Source: Streptomyces fuscichromogenes | GTDB taxonomy: Bacteria > Actinomycetota > Actinomycetes > Streptomycetales > Streptomycetaceae | Reading direction: 5' to 3' | DNA: 64,000 nt | Assembly: GCF_014645815.1 (NCBI RefSeq) | Contig: NZ_BMML01000017.1 | Span: forward strand, 1-64,000 | Shown: piece after piece, positions 42,701 through 51,367 of the stretch | How positions within the stretch are numbered: position 1 is the stretch's first letter | Layout of the letters: the number at the start of each line of letters is the position of its first letter | Notes under the pieces: model-generated | What the model was told of the DNA's origin: nothing | Seen by the model: only the letters and a program-made list of their open reading frames with translations | Databases searched by the model: none | Made by a program: the position numbers and the translations under genes

Positions 42701-44338
42701 CTATACAGACGTCGCCGGTGAATTCATCGTTCGCCACACGGGAATGACCAAGGTGGGGTCGAAGCGATGGGATCCCTTGACGCCGAGAAGGATGATCACC
42801 GAATCAAGCAGGCTGCGGAGAACCGTGTGCCGTGCGGCCGTGGCCAGGCGAGCCCAATCGGCTCGCACCTCCGTGTTCTCGCGCAGACCTGGGCGGTTCC
42901 TGACGGGCCAGTTCCGTTGGTCGTTCGCGAGCCGTTTGATTTCGACTTCTTCCTCTGCGAGAAGGCGGAAGTACACGGAATCGCTGATTTCCCCCTCGTG
43001 CCACTGTTCCTGGAGTGCCGTCTTGCGTCGCGTGGTGAGAGCCAACTCCCGGGCGCCCGGCCACGGAGCGATGGTGGGGGCGCTTGCGTATCGCCGCTCC
43101 AACTCGCTGAGGGCGTACTCGGTGATGAGGTCGTCAACGGCCCTTCCCTGACGGCTCAGGCGTCCACACCCTCCGTCCAGCGCGGACCGGCAGCGGTATT
43201 CGTGTGACGTACGGGTCGGGTGTCCGTGCATGGATGCCCCACACGGTTGCCCGTCGGGCGGTAGCGGCCTTCCGCACCGCACCAGTCCGGTGAGCAGGTA
43301 GGGCGCACCCTTTGACTGGTCGGGGCCCTGCCTGTGCCAACCTCCGGCATGCCGCTGACCGCCCAGCAGTCTCGTCACCCTGCGCCACTCCTCGTGCGAC
43401 ACGATGGGCTCCCATCGACCGATGACAGGCTCGCCGTCACCGTCGCAGACCAGAACTCCGCCGAGTTCGCGGTACCCGCAGAGTCGAGGGTTGCGGAGGA
43501 GTTGCTTCACCGTCTGGCGCTGCCACGGGTTGCCCAGGGAAGTCGGATAGCCGGATGTCGCGAAGCCCTGGGCGACTGCCGTCAGCGTTTCGCCCGCCAA
43601 CAGGCCGTGCACTCCGCGCCGTACGACCTCTGATTCGCCTGGGTGCAACGTCAACCGGTCAGCGTTCCAGCCGAATGGCCGACGGGTTGAGACCGGCTCG
43701 CCCCGCTCGGCGCGGGCACGATGGCTCAGCCTTGCTCGATGCTGCTGCTTGGCGCTTTCCGCGCGTGCGGCGGCGGCTCCCAACAGGCTGCGCCGTGCGG
43801 AGTCCTCGTTGTAGAGGTCGTACGAGCCGAAGTCGTCGGCGTATGCCCGCGAGGGGTGCGCGATGAAGCACTGAAGGAAGCGCTGACAAGTACCGACGTC
43901 CCGGTACAACCGGTCGTCGGAGACGCACACCACGCCGTCGACCGGGTAGCCGATCGCGCTGGCCCCGTTTCGCAGCGCGATGAGCATGGCGTCGAAATCG
44001 GGCCGCTGGACGCCCACTTTGGACGCCGACCTGTCGTTGTCCACGTAGCGATGAACAATGATCATTCGATGGCGTGCCGCAATCCGCGCACAGTGTTGTG
44101 CCTGGTCCGAGACGCCGTGACCGTCCTTGCGGTGCCGATCGTTGGAGATGCGGCAGTAGGCGACGACAAGACGCCAACCGGCGTCACGGAGAGCCAGTGC
44201 CTCCGGGAGGGCGGGGGTTTCGTCGGGGACACCGCGAAGATTGTCGACCAGAAGGTCCAGTTCGGAGGTCTGGCCCCTCCGCTTGGTTCGTGGGCCCGTC
44301 GGCGATTTCGAAAGGCCGCTAGGCTCGCAGTCAGCCAT
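42701..44338 (-). CDS. Large serine recombinase (phage/ICE-type integrase)
   Basis: A 545-residue site-specific recombinase. The catalytic domain has VVAYCRISND with nucleophile Ser65, then a resolvase-type RPDFDAMLIALRNGASA. The recombinase domain follows (PFGWNADRLTLHPGESEVVR, GNPWQRQTVKQLLRNPRLCG), then a zinc ribbon with cysteines in LVRCGRPLPPDGQPCGA and CRSALDGGCG, and a C-terminal coiled coil (RRKTALQEQWHEGEISDSVY). It resembles phiC31/TG1-like integrases. ATG 44338 is used, with AAGGAAGGAAC upstream; a TTG at 44386 shares the frame. No other phage or conjugation gene flanks it. Confidence 0.88.
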   Translation of the reverse strand: MADCEPSGLSKSPTGPRTKRRGQTSELDLLVDNLRGVPDETPALPEALALRDAGWRLVVAYCRISNDRHRKDGHGVSDQAQHCARIAARHRMIIVHRYVDNDRSASKVGVQRPDFDAMLIALRNGASAIGYPVDGVVCVSDDRLYRDVGTCQRFLQCFIAHPSRAYADDFGSYDLYNEDSARRSLLGAAAARAESAKQQHRARLSHRARAERGEPVSTRRPFGWNADRLTLHPGESEVVRRGVHGLLAGETLTAVAQGFATSGYPTSLGNPWQRQTVKQLLRNPRLCGYRELGGVLVCDGDGEPVIGRWEPIVSHEEWRRVTRLLGGQRHAGGWHRQGPDQSKGAPYLLTGLVRCGRPLPPDGQPCGASMHGHPTRTSHEYRCRSALDGGCGRLSRQGRAVDDLITEYALSELERRYASAPTIAPWPGARELALTTRRKTALQEQWHEGEISDSVYFRLLAEEEVEIKRLANDQRNWPVRNRPGLRENTEVRADWARLATAARHTVLRSLLDSVIILLGVKGSHRFDPTLVIPVWRTMNSPATSV

Positions 44339-44480
44339 AAGGAAGCTGTTCCTTCCTTGTTGGTCAGGCTCTCGGCTGGGGTGCAACCCGGTCGAGAGCC
44401 GTCGATTTCATGTTGTGCTGTGAGCCTAGATCGCCAGTTCAGCGCCCGTTCGGGTGATCGATGACGTTCACTCCTGTGAG

Positions 44481-45746
44481 TTACCGGAGCCGCTTCTGCA
44501 GCAGTGTCACCGCGTATGGGCTGCCCGAGCCGCCCTCTTTTGCGGGCTGTTCGCCTACGACCTGATAGCCGGCCGACTCGTAGTACGCGCGCAGGCGGGG
44601 GTTGGAGGCGAGGCAGTCGAGGCGGGCGTAGGGGCGGCCTGTTGCTGTGATGCGGGATTCGGCGTGGGCCAGGAGGTGGCGGCCGGTGCCCGGCGGGGCC
44701 GTGTGCGGGGTGGTCATCAGGCGGTGGAGGTAGCCCGCGTCGGCGGGGCGGGGGCCCCAGGCCGCCGGGTCGTCCCACCAGAGTTCACAGGCGCCGGCCA
44801 GGTGGCTGCCCGCGTGGGCCAGCCAGACCTCGCCCTTCCGCATGCGGGTGCGGAAGTGGGTCTCGTCCTTCTCGCCCGGCTTCCACTGGTCGATTCCGCG
44901 GGCCAGTTGCCACAGGGCCGCGGAGTCGCGGAGCCGGACCAGGGTGCGGGCGTCGGACGGGGTGGCCCGGCGGTAGGTCAGCGGTGGCCAGGTGGTGGGG
45001 CGGGGTTCGAGGAGGCTTGTGCGGAGGGATTCGCGGAGGGCGTTCGGGTCCAGGCCCAGGGCCTGCGTCACGTACTCCTCGGTCGAGCCGTAGCGGGCCG
45101 CCAGCGACGCCAGGAACAGACGCATCACCGAGGCCGGGGCGCGGCCGAAGCCCGGCCAGGCCGGGGCGCGGCCGTCGTTCCGCTCCCGCCAGCCGGCCAG
45201 CAGGGCGGGCGTGGCCAGCTCCGTGAGGGTGAAGTCCTCGACGACCGTCGGTTCGGGTACCCCGGCCAAGGTCAGGATCAGCGCCGCCAGTTGGCCCGTG
45301 CGGTCCTTGCCGGACGCGCAGTGGAAGACCAGGGGGGTGGCCGATCCAGCCGACCGGGTCACCAGTTCCAGGGCTCGGCGGATCTCCGTCACGCCGTCCT
45401 CCGCCACCTCCATGTAGCGCTCCGCCAGGTAGGGGCCGGGGTCGGTGTCGGGGGGCAGGGCCGCCTGGTCGTAGGGGCGGTGCTCGATGCTGAGGTTGTG
45501 GTAGGTGAAGGAGGGGTGGGACGGGACACGGCCCCGGGCCTCGGCCTCCCAGGGGTGGCGGAGGTCGATGACCGTGCGGATGCCCAGGGACAGGAAGCGG
45601 TCCCAGTCCGGCGTGGCCGCGCGCAGCTTTCCCAGCGAGTCCGCGCGGTACAGCAGGCCGGGGCGGATGCGGCGCCCGTCCGCGGTCCGGTAACCGCCCA
45701 GGTCGCGGAAGTTGTGCAGCCCGTCGAAGGAGATGTGTCTGTCCAC
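44481..45746 (-). CDS. Tyrosine phosphatase fused to GNAT acetyltransferase
   Basis: A 421-residue fusion. Residues 1-245 form a tyrosine/serine phosphatase of the Y_phosphatase3 type: HNFRDLGGYRTADGRRIRPG, LGIRTVIDLRHPWEAEARG, and P-loop FHCASGKDRTG with Cys143. Residues 256-421 form a GNAT acetyltransferase (LTYRRATPSDARTLVRLRD, GYLHRLMTTPHTAPPGTGRH, LDCLASNPRLRAYYESAGYQ). Both active sites look intact. The join has no stop or frameshift, so it is a real bifunctional protein. Substrates are unknown. It lies between the integrase and a small membrane protein gene, all on the minus strand. Confidence 0.85.
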   Translation of the reverse strand: MDRHISFDGLHNFRDLGGYRTADGRRIRPGLLYRADSLGKLRAATPDWDRFLSLGIRTVIDLRHPWEAEARGRVPSHPSFTYHNLSIEHRPYDQAALPPDTDPGPYLAERYMEVAEDGVTEIRRALELVTRSAGSATPLVFHCASGKDRTGQLAALILTLAGVPEPTVVEDFTLTELATPALLAGWRERNDGRAPAWPGFGRAPASVMRLFLASLAARYGSTEEYVTQALGLDPNALRESLRTSLLEPRPTTWPPLTYRRATPSDARTLVRLRDSAALWQLARGIDQWKPGEKDETHFRTRMRKGEVWLAHAGSHLAGACELWWDDPAAWGPRPADAGYLHRLMTTPHTAPPGTGRHLLAHAESRITATGRPYARLDCLASNPRLRAYYESAGYQVVGEQPAKEGGSGSPYAVTLLQKRLR

Positions 45747-45757
45747 GGGCCGCGAGC

Positions 45758-45970
45758 CTACTTCGCGTGCCGTACCGCGTAGATCATCACGAAGGCGATG
45801 ATGTGGATGCCGAAGAGGAAGTAGGCCAGGAAGTACCAGACCTGGCGTTCGTTCCTCGTCTCCTGTTCCAGGCGGTGTTCTTCCAGGTCGCCTTCCAGGG
45901 CGGCCGCGGGGTCGTCGGCCGGGGGCACGGGGTCGGTGGGCACGGGGTCGGTGGGCACGGGGTCCGGCAT
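45758..45970 (-). CDS. Small single-pass membrane protein
   Basis: A 70-residue protein: an N-terminal run of DPVPT repeats (PDPVPTDPVPTDPVP), an acidic/charged segment (EGDLEEHRLEQETRNERQ), and one C-terminal helix (VWYFLAYFLFGIHIIAFVMI) ending YAVRHAK. ATG 45970 shares its A with the TGA stop of the SDR gene, so it is translationally coupled to that gene. No family was recognised. Confidence 0.68.
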   Translation of the reverse strand: MPDPVPTDPVPTDPVPPADDPAAALEGDLEEHRLEQETRNERQVWYFLAYFLFGIHIIAFVMIYAVRHAK

Positions 45971-46728
45971 CACGGTTCCCGGTGGACCTTGGTGTTGGAG
46001 GCCTGGGCGCGGGGGCGCAGGACCAGGAGGTCGACGTTGACGTGGCTGGGGCGGGTCACCGTCCAGGTGATGGTGTCGGCCACGTCGTCGGCGGTCAGGG
46101 GCTCGGCGACGCCCTCGTAGACCTTCGCGGCCTTCTCCTCGTCGCCGCCGAAGCGGGTCAGCGCGAACTCGTCCGTCCTGACCATGCCGGGGGCGATCTC
46201 GATCACGCGCACCGGCTTGCCGACGATCTCCAGGCGGAGGGTCTCGGCGAGGACGTGGGCGCCGTGCTTGGCGGCGACATAGCCGCCGCCGCCCTCGTAG
46301 GTGCCGTGGCCGGCGGTGGAGGAGACCACGACCACCGTGCCGTCGCCGCTCGCCTCCAGCTTGGGGAGCAGGGCCTGGGTGAGGTTCAGGGTGCCGATGA
46401 CGTTCGTCTCGTACATCGTGCGCCAGTCGGCGGGGTCGCCGGTGGCCACCGGGTCGGCGCCGAGGGCTCCGCCGGCGTTGTTCACGAGGACGGCGACCGT
46501 CTGGAAGGCCGTCGCGAACTCGTCCACCGCGACGCGGTCCGTCACGTCGAGGGGGTAGGCGGTCGCCTGGTGGCCCGCCTCGTTGATCTCCTTGGCCAGG
46601 GCCTCGATGCGGTCCTCCCGGCGGGCGGTGAGGACGACGCGGTAACCGGCCTGGGCGAGCCTGCGGGCGGTGGCGGCGCCGATGCCGCTGCTCGCGCCGG
46701 TGACTACCGCGATGCGGGACGGGGCCAT
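45970..46728 (-). CDS. Short-chain dehydrogenase/reductase
   Basis: A 252-residue classical SDR. The cofactor loop is VVTGASSGIGAAT (starting at residue 9); NNAG is in VLVNNAGGALGA; the catalytic serine is in VVVSSTAGHG and the YxxxK motif is YVAAKHG. An Arg pair after strand 2 (LTARRED) suggests NADPH use. It probably oxidises or reduces a hydroxyl/carbonyl in the YdfG-like group; substrate unknown. Start ATG 46728 follows GAGGAGCACCCCC. Confidence 0.88.
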   Translation of the reverse strand: MAPSRIAVVTGASSGIGAATARRLAQAGYRVVLTARREDRIEALAKEINEAGHQATAYPLDVTDRVAVDEFATAFQTVAVLVNNAGGALGADPVATGDPADWRTMYETNVIGTLNLTQALLPKLEASGDGTVVVVSSTAGHGTYEGGGGYVAAKHGAHVLAETLRLEIVGKPVRVIEIAPGMVRTDEFALTRFGGDEEKAAKVYEGVAEPLTADDVADTITWTVTRPSHVNVDLLVLRPRAQASNTKVHREP

Positions 46729-46823
46729 GGGGGTGCTCCTCAGCGGGGGTGAGTCAGGTGTGCGGGTGGCTTTGGAGAGTCTAGGCGCCGTGGTCGGTGC
46801 GGAATCGGGCGGCTGCGGGCCGG

Positions 46824-46859
46824 GGCCCGGGGGCGCGCAGTTCTCCGCGCCCCCGGGCC
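46824..46859 (-). terminator. Hairpin after the YnfA-like gene, built on interspersed repeat copy 5
   Basis: Perfect 14-bp stem GGCCCGGGGGCGCG / CGCGCCCCCGGGCC; the loop CAGTTCTC belongs to the GCGCGCAGTTCTCCGCGCCC form of the interspersed repeat. It lies 14 bp beyond the YnfA stop, so here the repeat itself seems to form the terminator. Confidence 0.75.
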
Positions 46860-46872
46860 GGGACGCTGGGCG

Positions 46873-47205
46873 TCAGTTTCTGGGCGCCCACATGATCACG
46901 GCCATGCCCGCCAGGCAGATCGCCGCCCCCGTGAGGTCCCAGCGGTCCGGGCGGTAGCCGTCCGCCACCACGCCCCACAGGATCGAGCCGGCGACGAAGA
47001 TGCCGCCGTACGCCGCCAGGATGCGGCCGAAGTGGGCGTCGGGCTGGAAGGTGGCGACGAAGCCGTAGGCGCCCAGGGAGAGGATGCCGCCGGCGACCCA
47101 GAGCCAGCCGCGGTGCTCACGCACGCCCTGCCAGACCAGCCAGGCGCCGCCGATCTCGAAGAACGCGGCCACGACGAACAGGGCGGCGGAGCGGAGGATG
47201 AGCAT
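46873..47205 (-). CDS. YnfA family (UPF0060) membrane protein
   Basis: A 110-residue protein with four helices: [60 protein letters not shown] and [20 protein letters not shown]. Size and motifs match YnfA, of the small multidrug resistance-like superfamily. Function in Streptomyces unknown. ATG 47205 overlaps no other gene; the next gene is divergent. Confidence 0.88.
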   Translation of the reverse strand: MLILRSAALFVVAAFFEIGGAWLVWQGVREHRGWLWVAGGILSLGAYGFVATFQPDAHFGRILAAYGGIFVAGSILWGVVADGYRPDRWDLTGAAICLAGMAVIMWAPRN

Positions 47206-47327
47206 GTGTGCAGCGTGCCATGTGCGGCGGGTGTCACCTGATGGGGGGCGCCTGCGGCGGGGCCCGGGTGGCATACATCCGTACGGATGCCGGAGATGGA
47301 CGTACGAACGGGACGGGTGGTGTCGCG

Positions 47328-47792
47328 ATGCGGCGTGGCGGACTGGCGGTGGTCGTTGTGGTGGCGGCGGGTGTGCTGGCCGTGGGCGTGGGCGGTACCG
47401 CATGGGCCGGGAACGCCGATCTGGAGATGCACGGGTCCGCCGTGCTGGGCGGGGATCTGGTGGAGGTCCGGGTGACCCCGCACAATCACGGGCCGGACGC
47501 GGTGCCGGCCGCCGGCGTGCGGCTGACCTCGTCGGCGGCGCTGGCGGACACGCAGCAGCTGCCGGGCGGGTGCGCGCGCACCGGTGACCGGGAGGTGGTG
47601 TGCGACACCGGACCGCTGGCGGTCGAGGTGCCCGGCGAGCAGCTGGTGGTTCCGCTGCGGCTGCGGGAGCAGTCGTCGGAGGTGACGCTGGAGGTGGCCG
47701 TGGTGTGGGGCGGGGGCGCGGTGGACCAGGACACCGCCAACGACAGGCAGCGGGTGCTGGTGCTGGCGACGGGGGATCCGTACGTGTTCTGA
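47328..47792 (+). CDS. Secreted hypothetical protein
   Basis: A 154-residue exported protein. The signal peptide is [20 protein letters not shown], cleaved before GNADLEM. The mature part is beta-rich: [40 protein letters not shown], and a probable disulfide between the cysteines in [16 protein letters not shown]. The NHGPD segment recalls DUF11-type repeat proteins. The ending [20 protein letters not shown] suggests an Ig-like fold. ATG 47328 is chosen because the signal peptide starts there. No function is assigned. Confidence 0.65.
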   Translation: MRRGGLAVVVVVAAGVLAVGVGGTAWAGNADLEMHGSAVLGGDLVEVRVTPHNHGPDAVPAAGVRLTSSAALADTQQLPGGCARTGDREVVCDTGPLAVEVPGEQLVVPLRLREQSSEVTLEVAVVWGGGAVDQDTANDRQRVLVLATGDPYVF

Positions 47793-47834
47793 GGACCGGC
47801 GGGTGCGGGCGGGGCTGTGTGCCGTTCGTGGCCC

Positions 47835-48085
47835 TGCTCGCTGCTGCCGGAGGTCCCCCGGCAGTAGCAGCCCGTGGCACTGACCGGGTCGGTGGCCGTG
47901 GTGTGGGAGATGGTGACGTACAGGGGCAGGCTGGCGCCGTCGACCATGCTGACGTCGTAGAAGTCCATGCCCGCGCAGGCGTCGAAGGCGGACTCGCCGA
48001 GGCGGTGGTCGGGTTGCCGCCGCCGCACACGCTGGTGCGGTCGCCGGAGGCGCAGGACGTGACCACCCCGTCCTCGGCCTCCCTC
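47835..48085 (-). pseudogene. Frameshifted fragment of a thaumatin-like secreted protein
   Basis: In the 315-bp gap between the secreted-protein gene and the AraC gene the minus strand encodes two pieces in different frames. The first is [20 protein letters not shown] (about 48082-48005). The second is [20 protein letters not shown], then [20 protein letters not shown] (about 48000-47885). Thaumatin-like proteins have the pattern C-SGDC-...-G-...-DFYDVSLVDGxNLPM, which these pieces match when joined across a one-base slip near 48005. No start codon or signal peptide lies upstream, because the AraC gene ends at 48108. It is thus a truncated, frameshifted remnant. Confidence 0.6.
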
Positions 48086-48107
48086 GTGCCGATGATCTGG
48101 GGGCGTT

Positions 48108-48959
48108 TCAGCGGCCGGTCGCGTACGACGTCGGCGGGACACCCACCGTCGCTTTGAAGTCCCGGATCAGGTGGGCCTGGTCGGCGTAGCCCAGTTCGGC
48201 GGCCAGGGTCGCCCAGTCCACGTCGGCCTCCTTGCCCGCCCGTTCCAGGGCCTCGTGGATGCGGCAGCGGAGGATGGCCCACTTCGGGGTGATGCCGACG
48301 TACTCGGCGAAGAGGCGTTGCAGGCCGCGTACGGAGACGCCCTGGGCCTGGGCGAAGTCGCCGACGCGGCGGACGGTGCGGTCGGTCCTGATGCGTTCGG
48401 CGAGGTCCATGGCGTGGTCGGCACGCGGGTCGGGGGCGGGGGCGAGCGCGAGGAGGAAGGCGTCGAGGGCGGCCACGCGGCCGGCGTCGTCGTGGGGGCC
48501 CAGCACCGCGCGGGCCGCGTCGGGGGTGGCTCGCGGGAGCACCTCGTCGGCTCGCAGGACGCGGCCCGTCCAGTGCGAGACCGGGTGGCCGGGGGCGTAC
48601 GGGCGGAAGCCGCCGGGGCGGAACTTGGCTCCGCAGACCCGGCCGCGGCCGGTCAGCCTGCGGGTGTAGAGGCCGAGGGCGACGCCGGTGAGCTCGGCGT
48701 AGGGCGGTGCGTCGGCCCCGTCCTCCTGGAAGGTGAGGTGGACGGACGGGTGCGGGACCACGTGGGAGACATACGGCTCGGGCAGGTCCCAGTCGATGAA
48801 CCAGTACGTCTCGATGTGCCGGCGCAGCGGTTCGGCGGGCGGGTGGCGACGGAACCGCACCCGGGACAGGAGCCCGGCCGGGTCGACGATCCCGCGGGTG
48901 TCACGGACCGGCCCGGGGCCGGGGCCGGGTGCGTCTGCCGGGCTGGGTGCGGCGGGCAT
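48108..48959 (-). CDS. AraC-family transcriptional regulator
   Basis: A 283-residue regulator. The N-terminal half is a DUF6597-like sensing domain ([55 protein letters not shown]). The C-terminal half has the two helix-turn-helices: [20 protein letters not shown] and [20 protein letters not shown], with the end [16 protein letters not shown]. The ligand and targets are unknown. It is divergent from the LLM oxidoreductase gene. The N-terminal 20 residues ([16 protein letters not shown]) are low-complexity and the true start may be later. Confidence 0.85.
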   Translation of the reverse strand: MPAAPSPADAPGPGPGPVRDTRGIVDPAGLLSRVRFRRHPPAEPLRRHIETYWFIDWDLPEPYVSHVVPHPSVHLTFQEDGADAPPYAELTGVALGLYTRRLTGRGRVCGAKFRPGGFRPYAPGHPVSHWTGRVLRADEVLPRATPDAARAVLGPHDDAGRVAALDAFLLALAPAPDPRADHAMDLAERIRTDRTVRRVGDFAQAQGVSVRGLQRLFAEYVGITPKWAILRCRIHEALERAGKEADVDWATLAAELGYADQAHLIRDFKATVGVPPTSYATGR

Positions 48960-49051
48960 GGCCGGATCGTACGTCCCGGTGCGCTGCCGCGTCTGTCGGG
49001 GAAGGGACGGTCCAGGCGGGTCGGCCCCGATCGGGGTCGACCCGGACCGAT

Positions 49052-49094
49052 CGGGGTCGGCCGGGGTCGGCCGGGGTCGGCCGGGGTCGGCCGG
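49052..49094. repeat. Tandem 10-bp repeat CCGGGGTCGG
   Basis: Four consecutive, almost identical 10-bp units, with two related GATCGGGGTCG copies just before at 49029-49058. The array sits in the 212-bp gap between the AraC gene and the LLM gene, 78 bp before the LLM start. Confidence 0.75.
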
Positions 49095-49171
49095 AGGTGG
49101 GGAATAGGTGGCGGCGGGGTCTCGTTCTGTGGGTATAGTTGAATCGTAAACAACTTGGAGGGTGAGCGAGC

Positions 49172-50305
49172 ATGCAGTTCGGGATCTTCACGGTCGGCGA
49201 CGTCACGCCGGACCCCACCACGGGCCGGACGCCGAGCGAGCGGGAGCGCATCAAGGCGATGGTCGCGATCGCGCTGAAGGCCGAGGAGGTCGGTCTGGAC
49301 GTGTTCGCGACGGGTGAGCACCACAACCCGCCGTTCGTGCCGTCGTCGCCGACCACCATGCTCGGTTACGTCGCCGCGCGGACGGAGAAGCTGATCCTCT
49401 CCACCTCCACCACCCTCATCACCACCAACGACCCGGTGAAGATCGCCGAGGACTTCGCGATGCTGCAGCACCTGGCCGACGGCCGGGTGGACCTGATGAT
49501 GGGCCGCGGCAACACCGGGCCGGTCTACCCCTGGTTCGGGCAGGACATCCGCGAGGGCATCAACCTCGCCATCGAGAACTACGCCCTGCTGCGCCGGCTG
49601 TGGCGCGAGGACGTCGTCGACTGGGAGGGCAAGTTCCGCACGCCGTTGCAGGGCTTCACCTCCACCCCGCGGCCGATGGACGACGTACCGCCGTTCGTCT
49701 GGCACGGCTCGATCCGCTCGCCCGAGATAGCGGAGCAGGCCGCCTACTACGGTGACGGCTTCTTCCACAACAACATCTTCTGGCCCGCCGACCACACCAA
49801 GCGGATGGTCGAGTTCTACCGGAAGCGGTTCGCGCACTACGGGCACGGCACGCCCGAGCAGGCGATCGTCGGCCTCGGCGGGCAGGTGTTCATGCGGAAG
49901 AACTCGCAGGACGCGGTGCGCGAGTTCCGGCCGTACTTCGACAACGCGCCGGTCTACGGGCACGGGCCGTCCCTGGAGGACTTCACCGAGCAGACCCCGC
50001 TGACGGTGGGCTCGCCGCAGCAGGTGATCGAGAAGACGCTGGGCTTCCGCGAGTACGCGGGCGACTACCAGCGCCAGCTGTTCCTGATGGACCACGCGGG
50101 GCTGCCGCTGAAGACGGTGCTTGAGCAGCTCGACATGCTGGGCGAGGAGGTCGTGCCGGTGCTGCGCAAGGAGTTCGCGAAGGGCCGTCCGGCGGACGTG
50201 CCCGAGGCGCCGACGCACGCGTCGCTGCTCGTCGCCGCCGCGGAGGAGAAGGCTGCGGAGAAGGCCTCGGAGAAGGCCTCGGACAAGAAGGAGGTCGGGG
50301 CATGA
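49172..50305 (+). CDS. LLM-class flavin-dependent oxidoreductase
   Basis: A 377-residue luciferase-like monooxygenase using reduced FMN. It begins MQFGIFTVGDVTPDP; further motifs are EEVGLDVFATGEHHNPPFVP, LSTSTTLITTNDPVKIAEDF, GRVDLMMGRGNTGPVYPWFG and AAYYGDGFFHNNIFWPADHT. The C-terminus has AEEKAAEKASEKASDKK, a lysine/alanine-rich tail. The FMN reductase gene overlaps its stop by 4 bp (ATGA), so both are co-translated as a two-component monooxygenase (inference from the pair). TTGGAGGGTGAGCGAGC supplies the ribosome binding site. Substrate unknown. Confidence 0.9.
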   Translation: MQFGIFTVGDVTPDPTTGRTPSERERIKAMVAIALKAEEVGLDVFATGEHHNPPFVPSSPTTMLGYVAARTEKLILSTSTTLITTNDPVKIAEDFAMLQHLADGRVDLMMGRGNTGPVYPWFGQDIREGINLAIENYALLRRLWREDVVDWEGKFRTPLQGFTSTPRPMDDVPPFVWHGSIRSPEIAEQAAYYGDGFFHNNIFWPADHTKRMVEFYRKRFAHYGHGTPEQAIVGLGGQVFMRKNSQDAVREFRPYFDNAPVYGHGPSLEDFTEQTPLTVGSPQQVIEKTLGFREYAGDYQRQLFLMDHAGLPLKTVLEQLDMLGEEVVPVLRKEFAKGRPADVPEAPTHASLLVAAAEEKAAEKASEKASDKKEVGA

Positions 50306-50892
50306 AGCTCGTCGTCGTCTCGGCGGGACTGAGCGTGCCGTCGTCCACCCGGCTGCTGGCCGACCGGCTGGCGGCGGCCGTGGGCCGGCAGGCCCCGGTC
50401 GAGGTCGAGGTGGTGGAGCTGCGTGACCTCGCGGTCGAGATCGCGCACAACTTCACGAACGGGTTTCCCGGGCGCAGGCTGGCGGCGGCGCTGGAGGCGG
50501 TGACCGGGGCGGACGGCGTGATCGCGGTCACGCCGGTGTTCACGGCCTCCTACAGCGGGCTGTTCAAGTCGTTCTTCGACGTGCTCGACAAGGACGCGCT
50601 GGCCGGGAAGCCGGTGCTGATCGCGGCGACCGGGGGTACGGCACGGCACTCGCTGGTGCTGGAGCACGCGCTGCGGCCGATGTTCGCGTACCTGCGCGCG
50701 GTGGTCGTACCCACGGGCGTCTACGCGGCCTCGGAGGACTGGGGCGCGGAGGGGCTGGAGGGCCGCGTCGAGCAGGCGGCGGGGGAACTGGCCGGGCTGA
50801 TGCAGGGGCTGAGCGGGACCGGCCGACGGGAGCCGGAGGCGCTGCCGGTGGTCCCCTTCGCGGAACAACTGGCGAGGCTGGCCGCGAGCTGA
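50302..50892 (+). CDS. NADPH-dependent FMN reductase
   Basis: A 196-residue flavodoxin-fold reductase. It starts MKLVVVSAGLSVPSSTRLLA (phosphate-binding loop), continues with VVELRDLAVEIAHNFTNGFP, the GVIAVTPVFTASYSGLFKSF flavin motif and GKPVLIAATGGTARHSLVLE. It resembles the CE1759-type FMN reductases that occur next to LLM oxidoreductases. It would supply FMNH2 to the overlapping upstream gene product. Confidence 0.9.
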   Translation: MKLVVVSAGLSVPSSTRLLADRLAAAVGRQAPVEVEVVELRDLAVEIAHNFTNGFPGRRLAAALEAVTGADGVIAVTPVFTASYSGLFKSFFDVLDKDALAGKPVLIAATGGTARHSLVLEHALRPMFAYLRAVVVPTGVYAASEDWGAEGLEGRVEQAAGELAGLMQGLSGTGRREPEALPVVPFAEQLARLAAS

Positions 50893-50984
50893 GCCGGGGG
50901 CGGCGCCGGGGGTGGGGACGCTCCCCGGCGCTTGCGGGGTGCCCCCGCGCCCACCCGTGCCGCCCTGCGGCACGCCTGCCCGCG

Positions 50985-51367
50985 GCTGAGAGAAAGCGAC
51001 GACCGAAGCACCCCGTCAGAAGGCGCGGGGAACTCCGCGACCGGCTCGCGTCGGCCCGCGACCGGCACGCGTCGGCCCGCGTCTGGCCCTCTTGGCCTTC
51101 GCTGAGAGAAAGCGACGACCGAAGCGCCCCGTCAGGGGCACGGGGAACTCCGCGACCGGCTCGCGCTGGCCCGCGTCGGCCCGCGTCTGGCCCTCTTGGC
51201 CTTCGCTGAGAGGAAGCGACGACCGAAGCACCTCGTCAAGGGCACGGGGAACTCCGCGACCGGCTCGCGCTGGCCCGCGTCGGCCCGCGTCTGGCCCTCT
51301 TGGCCTTCGCCGCCTGCGGCGCGCCTGCCCGCGGCTGAGAGGAAGCGGCGACCGAAGCGCCCCGTCA
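50985..51367. repeat. Four-copy tandem array of a 34-bp core in a 648-bp gap
   Basis: The core GCTGAGAGAAAGCGACGACC followed by GAAGCRCCCCGTCA occurs at 50985, 51101, 51205 and 51334 (spacings 116, 104 and 129 bp). Each core is followed by GCACGGGGAACTCCGCGACC or a variant of the interspersed repeat and then CGCTGGCCCGCGTCGGCCCG with TCTTGGCCTTC. No reading frame is convincing. The rest of the gap to 51540 contains a last standard repeat copy (to about 51390) and GGCAGGTAAAAAGGGTGATC, the likely promoter area of the response-regulator gene. Confidence 0.8.

Noticed and set aside
42633-44480. Direct-repeat attachment sites flanking the serine integrase
   Set aside because: Only short matches such as CTCGGC are shared between the flanks, which is not above chance in this GC-rich DNA.
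48960-49171. Possible small gene in the AraC-LLM gap
   Set aside because: Open frames there come from the 10-bp tandem repeat; none has a start with a ribosome binding site or plausible composition.
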